Source: Micromonospora peucetia (GTDB lineage: Bacteria > Actinomycetota > Actinomycetes > Mycobacteriales > Micromonosporaceae). From it: a DNA stretch of 64,000 bases. The position numbers and the translations under genes are program-made. Each line of letters begins with the position of its first letter. Within the stretch, counting starts at the first letter, position 1. Below the pieces are notes generated by a model. It worked only from the letters and a program-made list of their open reading frames with translations, was not told the origin of the DNA and searched no databases. Location: positions 2,108,001 to 2,172,000 of the forward strand of contig NZ_FMIC01000002.1 of assembly GCF_900091625.1 (NCBI RefSeq), given 5' to 3'. Shown one piece after another: positions 8,012 through 15,172 of this stretch.

Positions 8012-9361
8012 TCAGCCGATCGGCTGGCCGGTGACGACACTGATCAGCACCGTCGAGAGGCCGCCACCGACCACGGCCGCCGCCAGCGCCACGCTGACCG
8101 AACGCCACATCGTCCCGACCCGACGCAACAGCAGCGCCACGACCAGGCTGCTGGCCAGCGCCAGCCCGAAGCGTGGCAGGCCGGACGCCAGCGAGCCCGA
8201 CGCCCGCGACCGGGACGAGTCGCAACCCCCTCCGCTAATGTCCGTGACGCACCCCGCCGGCACCTGCCCGTCCAGGGTCAGCAACCAGACGAAGATCAAC
8301 ACTGCCGGCACCAGATAGCAGGCAAGGGTGTAGAGCAGTGGCCGCCACGGCCCACCCGGATCGGGATCGAGCAGGTCATCCTCGATACGACGGGCCCCTG
8401 CCCCTGCGGTCGCGGCCCGACGGCGTACGGTCGCTGCCGTCGCGGCACCGACCGGCTCCGCCATCCGCTGACGTGGCGCGGGAGGCGGCACGATCTGGTT
8501 CCACCACCCGCTGTCGTCGGAGTGTCGCTCCCACTGGCCACTGTCGTCGGGCTGGTGCCACTGGCCGGTGCCGTCGGTCCGGTCCCACCAGCCGGCGGGA
8601 CCGGCATGGTCCCAGCGGTCCACCTCGCCGGCGGGGCGCCATGCCTGCACACCCGACGCGTCCCACGCGTCCACGGCCGGAGGCCGGGAGGGCTCGGACG
8701 TACGCGGCTCCCCGTCCCAGGGATCGACGGCGGGTCGTTCCGCCGGCAGCCGCCGCCCCCGGCGGGCAGGCCGCCCGGCCTCTTCCTCCGGTACGCGCTC
8801 GGACGCGTCCGCCTCCGTCAGGCCGGACCAGACGGCCTGCGGGTGGTGGGCCGGCGAGCGCCTCGGCAGGCTCGGCGGTGGCGCCCCCGAGACGGGATCG
8901 TTCTCGGCCCGCCGCCGCCCGGCGTATCCCTGCTGTTCCCGGGTGTGGTCGAACGTCCACTCCCCGGTGTGCTCCGACCGCGGGGCCGCGCCCACCGCGG
9001 AGGACTCCCGCCAGCTCGTCTCGCTGACCCGGCGCCAACTGCTGGTGGTCCCGGTGGTCCGCCCGGCGCCGCCGGGACGTGGCCGGTCGGAGTCGATCTG
9101 CACCTCGTCGTCGGGCGCGGCGTGCCGGCCGCCACCGTCCGCGCTGCGTACTCCCGACTCCAGCGCCCAACGCGGCAGGTAGCTGTCGACCGGCTCGGGC
9201 TGGCCGCGCTCGACGGCCCGGCGTCGACTCGGCGTGCGGTGCCGGTCGGGGGAACGCTCGTCGGGGTCGACCCGGGTCGGGTCGGCGGGATCGCCCCAGG
9301 GGACGACCGGCCGTCGCTCGCGCGGACCGTCCTCTCCGCGTCCCCAGTCCCGGTTACTCAC
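8012..9361 (-). CDS. membrane protein with long disordered N-terminus, unknown function
   Basis: 449 residues from GTG 9361. Residues 1 to about 330 are charged and disordered, with repeated Trp-Asp/Glu motifs (DRWDHAGPAGWWDRTDG, SGQWERHSDDSGWWNQ). The C-terminal 115 residues hold three or four membrane helices (LLYTLACYLVPAVLIFVWLL, FGLALASSLVVALLL, SVALAAAVVGGGLSTVLISVV) and a loop with two Cys (AGCVTDISGGGCDSS) that is probably outside. Its position between rplI and dnaB on the opposite strand is a frequent arrangement in Micromonosporaceae. No enzymatic motif seen. The start is uncertain because no ribosome site is evident. Confidence 0.65.
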   Translation of the reverse strand: MSNRDWGRGEDGPRERRPVVPWGDPADPTRVDPDERSPDRHRTPSRRRAVERGQPEPVDSYLPRWALESGVRSADGGGRHAAPDDEVQIDSDRPRPGGAGRTTGTTSSWRRVSETSWRESSAVGAAPRSEHTGEWTFDHTREQQGYAGRRRAENDPVSGAPPPSLPRRSPAHHPQAVWSGLTEADASERVPEEEAGRPARRGRRLPAERPAVDPWDGEPRTSEPSRPPAVDAWDASGVQAWRPAGEVDRWDHAGPAGWWDRTDGTGQWHQPDDSGQWERHSDDSGWWNQIVPPPAPRQRMAEPVGAATAATVRRRAATAGAGARRIEDDLLDPDPGGPWRPLLYTLACYLVPAVLIFVWLLTLDGQVPAGCVTDISGGGCDSSRSRASGSLASGLPRFGLALASSLVVALLLRRVGTMWRSVSVALAAAVVGGGLSTVLISVVTGQPIG

Positions 9362-9469
9362 GGCGGGAGCGTGACCCTTCTCAACCGATGGCGCAATCCG
9401 CTGTCCAGGTGTAGCCGTTCGCTGGAGATAGTACGGGACGTTCGACCCCGCAGTTTGACCGAAAACTTT

Positions 9470-9600
9470 CCATCCACAGGCTGTGGATAACGTTTCCGCA
9501 GTTCACGGGCCTGCTCTGGGGAATTCCCCAGGTGTTGTCCACAGGCTGTGCACACCCTGCACACATGTTCGTCCACCGGCGTCCACAGGTTGTCCCGAGG
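9470..9600. promoter_or_regulatory. cluster of DnaA boxes upstream of dnaB
   Basis: The 393-base gap 9362-9754 holds no gene. It contains a perfect TTATCCACA on the minus strand (9490-9482), a perfect TTGTCCACA, the G+C-rich actinobacterial form, on the plus strand (9535-9543), and weaker copies at 9470-9478 (CCATCCACA) and near 9590 (CGTCCACAG). They precede a candidate dnaB promoter. This looks like DnaA control of dnaB or a DnaA-titration site. Confidence 0.6.
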
Positions 9601-9617
9601 CTCGTCCACCGATGTGG

Positions 9618-9647
9618 TTGAGGGGCTGACCTCGGGTTCCGTATGGT
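9618..9647 (+). promoter_or_regulatory. candidate dnaB promoter
   Basis: TTGAGG (9618-9623) and TATGGT (9642-9647) are separated by 18 bases, a plausible housekeeping sigma-factor promoter that would start transcription about 100 bases before the dnaB GTG and just downstream of the DnaA-box cluster. Confidence 0.45.
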
Positions 9648-9754
9648 GGGCCCCCGACCGGCCGCGCGATGACCCCCGATCGACCGGCAGGTCGAGGTTG
9701 TCGTACCCCGGCGATAGGGCTGAATCCGGATCCGACGCAGTGGAGGGGGGACCC

Positions 9755-12442
9755 GTGTCGGTCACCGACGACAGGCGGGCGGACTCGCGGCCGGGCGGGG
9801 GGCAGTCGTCCGCGCCCCCGCAGCGCGACGGCCAGTTCGACAAGACCCCGCCGCAGGACATCGCCGCCGAGCAGTGCGTCCTCGGCGGCATGCTGCTGTC
9901 CAAGGACGCCGTCGCCGACGTCGTGGAGATCCTCAAGACCACCGACTTCTACCGGCCGGTGCACGCCACCATCTTCGACACCATCCTGGATATCTACGGC
10001 CGGGGCGAGCCGGCCGACTCCATCACCGTGGCGGCGGCCCTGGCCAACTCCGGCGATCTCGTCCGGATCGGCGGCGCCCCCTACCTGCACACGCTGATCG
10101 CCAGCGTGCCGACCGCCGCGAACGCGGCCTACTACGCCCGTATCGTCAGCGAGCGGGCGGTACTGCGGCGTCTGGTCGAGGCCGGCACCAAGATCGTGCA
10201 GCTGGGCTACGGCACGGCTCAGGGCGGCAGTCGCGACGTCGACGACGTCGTCGACCTCGCCCAGCAGGCGGTCTACGACATCACCGAGCGCCGTGTCAGC
10301 GAGGACTTCGCCGTGCTCGCCGACATGCTCCAGCCGACGCTGGACGAGATCGAGGCGGTGGGTGCCCAGGGCGGCATGATGACCGGCGTCCCCACCGGCT
10401 TCACCGACCTGGACCGCCTGCTCAACGGCCTGCACGCGGGGCAGCTCGTGATCGTTGCGGGAAGGCCTGGTTTGGGCAAATCGACTGCAAGTATGGACTT
10501 TGCCCGAAATGCCGCCATTCGTGCCAATCAGGCGGCGGCGATCTTCTCGCTGGAAATGAGCAAGGTCGAGATCGTCATGCGACTGCTCTCGGCCGAGGCG
10601 CGCGTGCCGCTGCACGTCCTGCGCAGCGGCCAGCTCTCCGACGACGACTGGACCAAGCTCGCCCGCTGTATGGGCGAGATCAGCGAGGCGCCGCTCTTCG
10701 TCGACGACACACCGAGCATGAACCTGATGGAGATCCGGGCCAAGGCGCGCCGGCTCAAGCAGCGGCACGACCTCAAGATGATCGTGGTCGACTACCTCCA
10801 GCTGATGACCTCCCCGAAGCGCACCGAGAGCCGGCAGCAGGAGGTCGCGGACCTTTCCCGTGGCCTGAAGCTGCTCGCCAAGGAGGTCGAGTGCCCGGTG
10901 ATCGCGGTGAGCCAGCTGAACCGTGGCCCGGAGCAACGTACTGACAAGCGGCCTCAGTTGTCCGACCTCCGTGAGTCCGGTTGCCTGACGGCGGAAACCC
11001 GGCTGGTCCGGGCCGACAACAACTCCGAGGTCACCCTCGGCGAGCTTATGGCGGGGGAAGCCAAGGACGTTCCGGTCTGGGCACTGGACGAGAGCCTTCG
11101 CTACACGCCGCGGACGATGACGCATGTCTTCCCGAGCGGCAACCGGGAAGTGTTCCGTATGACGTTGGCGTCGGGAAAGCAGATCGACGCGACGGCGAAC
11201 CACCCCTTCCTCACCTTTGCGGGATGGGTGCCGCTCGGGGAGTTGACGGAGGGGACGCGTCTCGCCACACCCCGGCACGTACCTCCTCCACTCGCGATCC
11301 AGCCGTGGGCGGAGGCCGAGGTGGTCTTGCTGGCACACCTCCTGGGCGATGGCTCGTTCGTACGCCGTCAGCCGATTCGGTACGCCAGCTGCGACGAGCA
11401 CAACCTTCAGGCCGTCGCGGAGGCAGCCAAGCATTTCGGCATCACTGCCATCCGTGACGACTACGAGGCGGCCAGGGTCACAACCCTGCGGCTTCCCGCC
11501 CCCTACCGTCTCGCTCGTGGCCGGCGTAACCCGGTCGCCGAGTGGTTGGACGGTCTAGGGCTGTTTGGTCTGCGGTCGCACGAGAAGTTCATTCCGGCAT
11601 CGGTCTTCAATATGCCGAAGGAACAGATCACTCTTTTCCTCCGGCACCTGTGGGCGACGGACGGCTCGGTGAGCGTGAACAAGTCGGGTCGTGGTGGCCG
11701 CGTCTACTTCTCGTCAACGAGCCGCCGGATGCTTGAGGACATCTCCCGTCTGATGCTGAGGTACGGCATCACCGCCCGCCTCAGGGCGGTGCCTGTCGAA
11801 CGTCACCGACCCCAGTACACCCTCGACATCTCCGGGCGGGATGACCAGTTGCGGTTTCTCCGGGAGGTCGGCGTGCACGGCGACAGGGCACGCAACTGCG
11901 CCGACCTGCTCGAATCCCTCTCGGCGATGGAGAGCAACACCAACGTCGACACGGTGCCGCGCGAGGTGTGGAGCCGGGTCCGGGAGATCCTCGCGGAGAA
12001 AGGTATGACCCACCGTGAGTTCGCGGCGGCGATCGATTCTCAGTTCTGTGGCAGCACCCTCTGGAAGCGCGCACCCAGTAGATCCAGGCTCGCGAAGATC
12101 GCTTCGGTTCTCGACACGGCCGATCTCGACCTGCATGCCACGAACGACATCTTCTGGGACGAGATCGTGTCGATCGAGTCGATCGGCGAGCGTGACGTCT
12201 TCGACGCCACCGTCCTCGGTACCCACAACTTCATCGCCAACGGCATCGCCACCCACAACTCGATTGAACAGGATGCCGACGTGGTGATCCTGCTGCACCG
12301 TGATGACTACTACGACAAGGAGTCGCCACGGGCCGGCGAGGCGGACTTCATTGTCGCCAAGCACAGAAACGGCCCGACCGACACCGTGACGGTGGCGGCG
12401 CAGCTGCACCTGTCGCGCTTCGTCGACATGGCCATCGGGTAG
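9755..12442 (+). CDS. dnaB: replicative DNA helicase with an in-frame intein
   Basis: 895 residues as translated; 469 after removal of the intein. DnaB is the hexameric helicase that opens the replication fork. Start GTG 9755 follows ggagggggg (9742-9750). The N-terminal domain (DIAAEQCVLGGMLLSKDAV) is followed by the RecA-like core: Walker A GRPGLGKST at residues 236-244, Walker B IVVDYLQLM and VIAVSQLNRGPEQR. Residues 410-835 are the intein, placed between DLRESG and SIEQDADVV, after which the helicase resumes (LHRDDYYD, FIVAKHRNGPT). Codons around the Walker A motif (10451-10530) are markedly A+T-rich compared with the rest of the gene. Confidence 0.97.
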   Translation: MSVTDDRRADSRPGGGQSSAPPQRDGQFDKTPPQDIAAEQCVLGGMLLSKDAVADVVEILKTTDFYRPVHATIFDTILDIYGRGEPADSITVAAALANSGDLVRIGGAPYLHTLIASVPTAANAAYYARIVSERAVLRRLVEAGTKIVQLGYGTAQGGSRDVDDVVDLAQQAVYDITERRVSEDFAVLADMLQPTLDEIEAVGAQGGMMTGVPTGFTDLDRLLNGLHAGQLVIVAGRPGLGKSTASMDFARNAAIRANQAAAIFSLEMSKVEIVMRLLSAEARVPLHVLRSGQLSDDDWTKLARCMGEISEAPLFVDDTPSMNLMEIRAKARRLKQRHDLKMIVVDYLQLMTSPKRTESRQQEVADLSRGLKLLAKEVECPVIAVSQLNRGPEQRTDKRPQLSDLRESGCLTAETRLVRADNNSEVTLGELMAGEAKDVPVWALDESLRYTPRTMTHVFPSGNREVFRMTLASGKQIDATANHPFLTFAGWVPLGELTEGTRLATPRHVPPPLAIQPWAEAEVVLLAHLLGDGSFVRRQPIRYASCDEHNLQAVAEAAKHFGITAIRDDYEAARVTTLRLPAPYRLARGRRNPVAEWLDGLGLFGLRSHEKFIPASVFNMPKEQITLFLRHLWATDGSVSVNKSGRGGRVYFSSTSRRMLEDISRLMLRYGITARLRAVPVERHRPQYTLDISGRDDQLRFLREVGVHGDRARNCADLLESLSAMESNTNVDTVPREVWSRVREILAEKGMTHREFAAAIDSQFCGSTLWKRAPSRSRLAKIASVLDTADLDLHATNDIFWDEIVSIESIGERDVFDATVLGTHNFIANGIATHNSIEQDADVVILLHRDDYYDKESPRAGEADFIVAKHRNGPTDTVTVAAQLHLSRFVDMAIG
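10982..12259 (+). mobile_element. DnaB intein with LAGLIDADG homing endonuclease
   Basis: 426 codons from Cys 410 to Asn 835 of the precursor. Splicing blocks are intact: N-terminal CLTAETRLV, block B with TANHPFL, C-terminal FDATVLGTHNFIANGIATHN ending His-Asn, and Ser as first extein residue, so self-splicing is expected. In the middle are two LAGLIDADG-type helices (LLAHLLGDGSFV and LFLRHLWATDGSVSV), each with the catalytic-type acidic residue, indicating a homing endonuclease that may still be active. Insertion is at the RESG/SIEQ site of the ATPase domain, the site also used by the Synechocystis DnaB intein. Confidence 0.95.
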
Positions 12443-12536
12443 CGGCAGCAGACAGGGGCACGGGCGCGGGAGGCCGCGCGGGACGCGTCGGCTCAGGGAC
12501 GCTCAACGTCTGATCACTGCACTACGGTGTTCCGGC

Positions 12537-12674
12537 GTGGACACCGAAGACTGGCTGGCCGATGTCCGCGTCTCCTACGACACCGTCGCCGAGAGCTACG
12601 CGGACCAGGTACGTGACTTCCTGGACGAAGCACCGTACGAACGGGCTGCCCTCGGATTCGCGCGCCGGCCGTAG
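12537..12674 (+). pseudogene. truncated class I SAM methyltransferase (N-terminal remnant)
   Basis: A GTG at 12537 with a TACGGT box eight bases upstream opens 45 codons and then a TAG. The peptide (DWLADVRVSYDTVAESYADQ and following) closely matches the first 40 residues of the intact methyltransferase at 44601-45245 (GWLAETRDSYDTVAADYVEL). Everything from the SAM-binding motif onward is missing. The leaderless promoter is preserved, so a short peptide might still be made, but the methyltransferase function is lost. Confidence 0.7.
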
Positions 12675-12710
12675 GTGAGCGGCGCTGCGGCACCCGGGCG
12701 GACCACGGGT

Positions 12711-12740
12711 GACCGGGCCGGTCGAGGCGCCGGCCCGGTC
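12711..12740. terminator. hairpin terminator
   Basis: Perfect 11-base stem gaccgggccgg / ccggcccggtc with an eight-base loop, located just past the end of the minus-strand zinc-ribbon gene and after the methyltransferase remnant; probably acts on both strands. Confidence 0.7.
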
Positions 12741-12751
12741 GACGGAGTGGC

Positions 12752-13162
12752 TCAGCCGAACATCTCGTCCAGGAAGCCCTTGTGCTTCTTGCGCTTGTAG
12801 TGCCCGTGGTAGCCGTGGTGCTGCTGGCTGTGCCCGTACGCGGGGGCCGGCGGGTAGCCGTGCGCCGGCGGGGGCGGCGGCGGGACGGCACCGTAACCCG
12901 GCTGGTGCGGGGCAGGCGGGGGCGGCGGGGGCGCGTAACCGCCCTGCTGGTGGCTCGGCTGGCTGGGGTAGCCGCCCTGCTGGTGGGCGGGCTGCGCCGG
13001 GGGCGTCGCGCCCTGCTGACGGCTCCAGTTGGCCTCGGCCTCGAACAGCTTCTCCAGCTCGCCGCGGTCGAGGAAGATTCCCCGGCACTCGCCGCACTGG
13101 TCGATGACGACGCCGCTGCGCTCGTACTGGCGCATTTCTCCGTGACACTTGGGACAAGTCAT
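12752..13162 (-). CDS. TFIIB-type zinc-ribbon protein with a Pro/Gly/Tyr-rich tail
   Basis: 136 residues. Residues 1-40 form a zinc ribbon with two Cys pairs (MTCPKCHGEM and VVIDQCGECRGIFLDRGELEKL), the signature of the zf-TFIIB family. The rest is low-complexity and His/Pro/Gly/Tyr-rich (PPPPPPAPHQPGYG, GHSQQHHGYHGHYKRKKHKG) with a conserved C-terminal GFLDEMFG. ATG 13162 is chosen over ATG 13168 because ggagg (13173-13169) gives it six bases of spacing. The family is widespread in bacteria and poorly characterised; metal handling or nucleic-acid contact is only a guess. Confidence 0.85.
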   Translation of the reverse strand: MTCPKCHGEMRQYERSGVVIDQCGECRGIFLDRGELEKLFEAEANWSRQQGATPPAQPAHQQGGYPSQPSHQQGGYAPPPPPPAPHQPGYGAVPPPPPPAHGYPPAPAYGHSQQHHGYHGHYKRKKHKGFLDEMFG

Positions 13163-13190
13163 GCTCATCCTCCGACCGTACCCGGTCGGA

Positions 13191-13823
13191 TCACGCGGTT
13201 GCTGTCAGCGCTTCCGCGACTTCTTCGTCGGGGACCTCGTGGAAGTCCTCGTAGTAGGCGCTCACCGCCATGAACTCCGGCGGGCGCTGGGCGCAAATGA
13301 CCTGGTCGGCCTCGGCGGCCAGCATCTCGTACGCCTCCTGGGAACCGACCGGGACGGCGAGCACGACCCGGCGGGCGCCGAGGTGGCGGGCGACCTGGAC
13401 GGCGGCGCGGGCGGTGGCCCCGGTGGCCAGGCCGTCGTCGACGATCACGGTGGTGCGGCCGGTCAGGTCGAGGGGCGGCCGGCCGGCGCGGTAGAGCCGC
13501 TCGCGCCGTTCCAGCTCGGCCTGCTCCCGGCGGCGCACCTCGGCGATGTCGTCCGCGCCGAGCCGGCCGGCCACCGCGTCGTTGAGCACCTGCACGCCGC
13601 CGGGGCCGAGCGCGCCGAAGGCCACCTCGGGCGCCCACGGCATGCCGAGTTTCCGGACGACCAGCACGTCCAGGGGTGCGCCGAGGCGCTCGGCGACCAC
13701 CCGGGCCACCGGCACGCCGCCGCGTACCAGCCCGAGCACGATGACGTCTGGTTCACCGATGAGCGCGGTGAGCCGGTCGGCGAGCGTCCGGCCCGCCTCC
13801 TCGCGGTCGCGGTAGGTGGTCAT
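13191..13823 (-). CDS. phosphoribosyltransferase-family protein
   Basis: 210 residues of the type I PRTase fold. The PRPP-binding motif TVIVDDGLATGATA is at about 130-143, and the flexible hood region VLGLVRGGVPVARVVAERLG at 28-48. Such stand-alone actinobacterial proteins are often annotated as putative phosphoribosyltransferase and are also found fused to alpha/beta hydrolases; the substrate is unknown. It lies 28 bases upstream of the zinc-ribbon gene on the same strand, so the two may be cotranscribed. Confidence 0.88.
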   Translation of the reverse strand: MTTYRDREEAGRTLADRLTALIGEPDVIVLGLVRGGVPVARVVAERLGAPLDVLVVRKLGMPWAPEVAFGALGPGGVQVLNDAVAGRLGADDIAEVRRREQAELERRERLYRAGRPPLDLTGRTTVIVDDGLATGATARAAVQVARHLGARRVVLAVPVGSQEAYEMLAAEADQVICAQRPPEFMAVSAYYEDFHEVPDEEVAEALTATA

Positions 13824-13832
13824 GTCTCAGGT

Positions 13833-15137
13833 CTACGCCGTGTCGCCGGCCTCCGCCCGCCAGTTCGCGGAAACCGGCGGGTGCAGGGCGGGCGCCCAGA
13901 CCAGGAGCGCGAGCGGGTAGAGGAGATAACCGAAGCGGGTGGTGGGCATCAGCAAGATCGCGGCGAGCAGCCCGTACCCGCAGATCAGGGCGGCGGCGAC
14001 GGCGGTGCGGGGCGGGCGGCGGGCGAGCCGGACGGCGATCGCCAGCCCGGCGGCGAGCAGCAGCGCGGCAGCGACGGCGCGGCCGGCGGGCAGGGCGGTG
14101 GCGATCAGGTGGCCGGGAAACGGCGACTGCGCGGGGCTGGTCACCAGGCCGTGCCCGAGCGGGAAGCGGAGCACGTTCTCGACCAGTGCGTCACGGTCGA
14201 CGAGCAGGGCCGGCAGCAGGGCGGCGGCGGGCAGGCCGAGCGCGCCCGCGGCGACCCGCAGGCCGGACCGCCGGGTCATGCCCCAGATGATCAGCACGAG
14301 GGCGACCGGCCAGGCGAAGAGTTTCAGTGCCCCGGCCAGGCCGACGGCGAGGCCGGCCCGGCCCGGCCGGCCGGCGGCGGCGAGGGCGAGAGCGAGCAGG
14401 CAGAGCGCGAGTACGGGCAGGTCGTCGCCGCCGGTGGCCAGGGTGAGCGCGCAGACCGGGAGGACGGTGGCGGCCTGTACGCCCCGCAGTACGGCGGCCC
14501 CGGTGTGGTCGCCGGCCCGCCGGTGGCCGCCCCGGACGAGGGCGTGGACCGCCAGGGCGAGTGCCAGCGCGGTGCCGACGGCGAACCAGACGCGGGCGTC
14601 GGTCCACCAGGTGTCGACGGCAGCCCGGGGCAGCCCGAACAGTGCCATTCCCGGCTGGTACGGGGTGTAGCCGAGCAGTTGCTCGCCGGGCGGCAGGGCG
14701 GCGATCGCGTCGTGTCCGAGGTACGGCGTGCCGGTGTCGACCAGCCGCCGGCCGGACTCCTCGACGACCAGCACCTCCTCCTGGGCCCGGTCGGTGCGTC
14801 CGCCGGCCCGTTGGATGCTCTGCCAGGCCAGCGGCAGCAGGGCGGTGGTGAACCAGGCGAATCCGGTGACCGCCCAGCGGGCCCGCAGCCCGGCCAGCGG
14901 CGATCCGGGCTCGCGCCGGCGCAGCAGGAGCTGACCGGTCGCCGCGAGGGCGGCGATGAGGTATCCGACCGCGGCGACGCCACCCCAGGCCCGGTGCGGG
15001 ACCAGGGTGGACGTGGCGGCGGTGATCGCGGCGAACACCGCCGACACGGCGTACAGGCCGAGGTCGAGGGCGAGGCCGCCGGCGGCGGAGTGGAGGGACT
15101 GCCAGCCGCGGCGGCGGGCGGTCGGGGCGGCGGTCAC
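13833..15137 (-). CDS. polytopic membrane protein, GT87/DUF2029-like
   Basis: 434 residues from GTG 15137. About ten to twelve hydrophobic segments cover the whole length. An extracytoplasmic loop after the third segment (RLVDTGTPYLGHDAIAALPP, then YTPYQPGMALFGLPRAA) resembles the acceptor loop of actinobacterial alpha-mannosyltransferases of the GT87/DUF2029 group, and GALKLFAWPVAL resembles their conserved lysine helix. It would use polyprenyl-phosphate mannose in cell-envelope glycan synthesis, but catalytic residues are not certain. Ends ten bases before the start of the phosphoribosyltransferase gene, suggesting an operon. Confidence 0.65.
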   Translation of the reverse strand: MTAAPTARRRGWQSLHSAAGGLALDLGLYAVSAVFAAITAATSTLVPHRAWGGVAAVGYLIAALAATGQLLLRRREPGSPLAGLRARWAVTGFAWFTTALLPLAWQSIQRAGGRTDRAQEEVLVVEESGRRLVDTGTPYLGHDAIAALPPGEQLLGYTPYQPGMALFGLPRAAVDTWWTDARVWFAVGTALALALAVHALVRGGHRRAGDHTGAAVLRGVQAATVLPVCALTLATGGDDLPVLALCLLALALAAAGRPGRAGLAVGLAGALKLFAWPVALVLIIWGMTRRSGLRVAAGALGLPAAALLPALLVDRDALVENVLRFPLGHGLVTSPAQSPFPGHLIATALPAGRAVAAALLLAAGLAIAVRLARRPPRTAVAAALICGYGLLAAILLMPTTRFGYLLYPLALLVWAPALHPPVSANWRAEAGDTA

Positions 15138-15172
15138 GCGGGCCAGTCTGGCACCAGGTGCGCGTCGGCGCG

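Noticed and set aside
9470..9600. Chromosomal replication origin
   Set aside because: Too few DnaA boxes, no A+T-rich unwinding stretch, and neither dnaA nor dnaN is nearby; promoter control of dnaB is the simpler reading.
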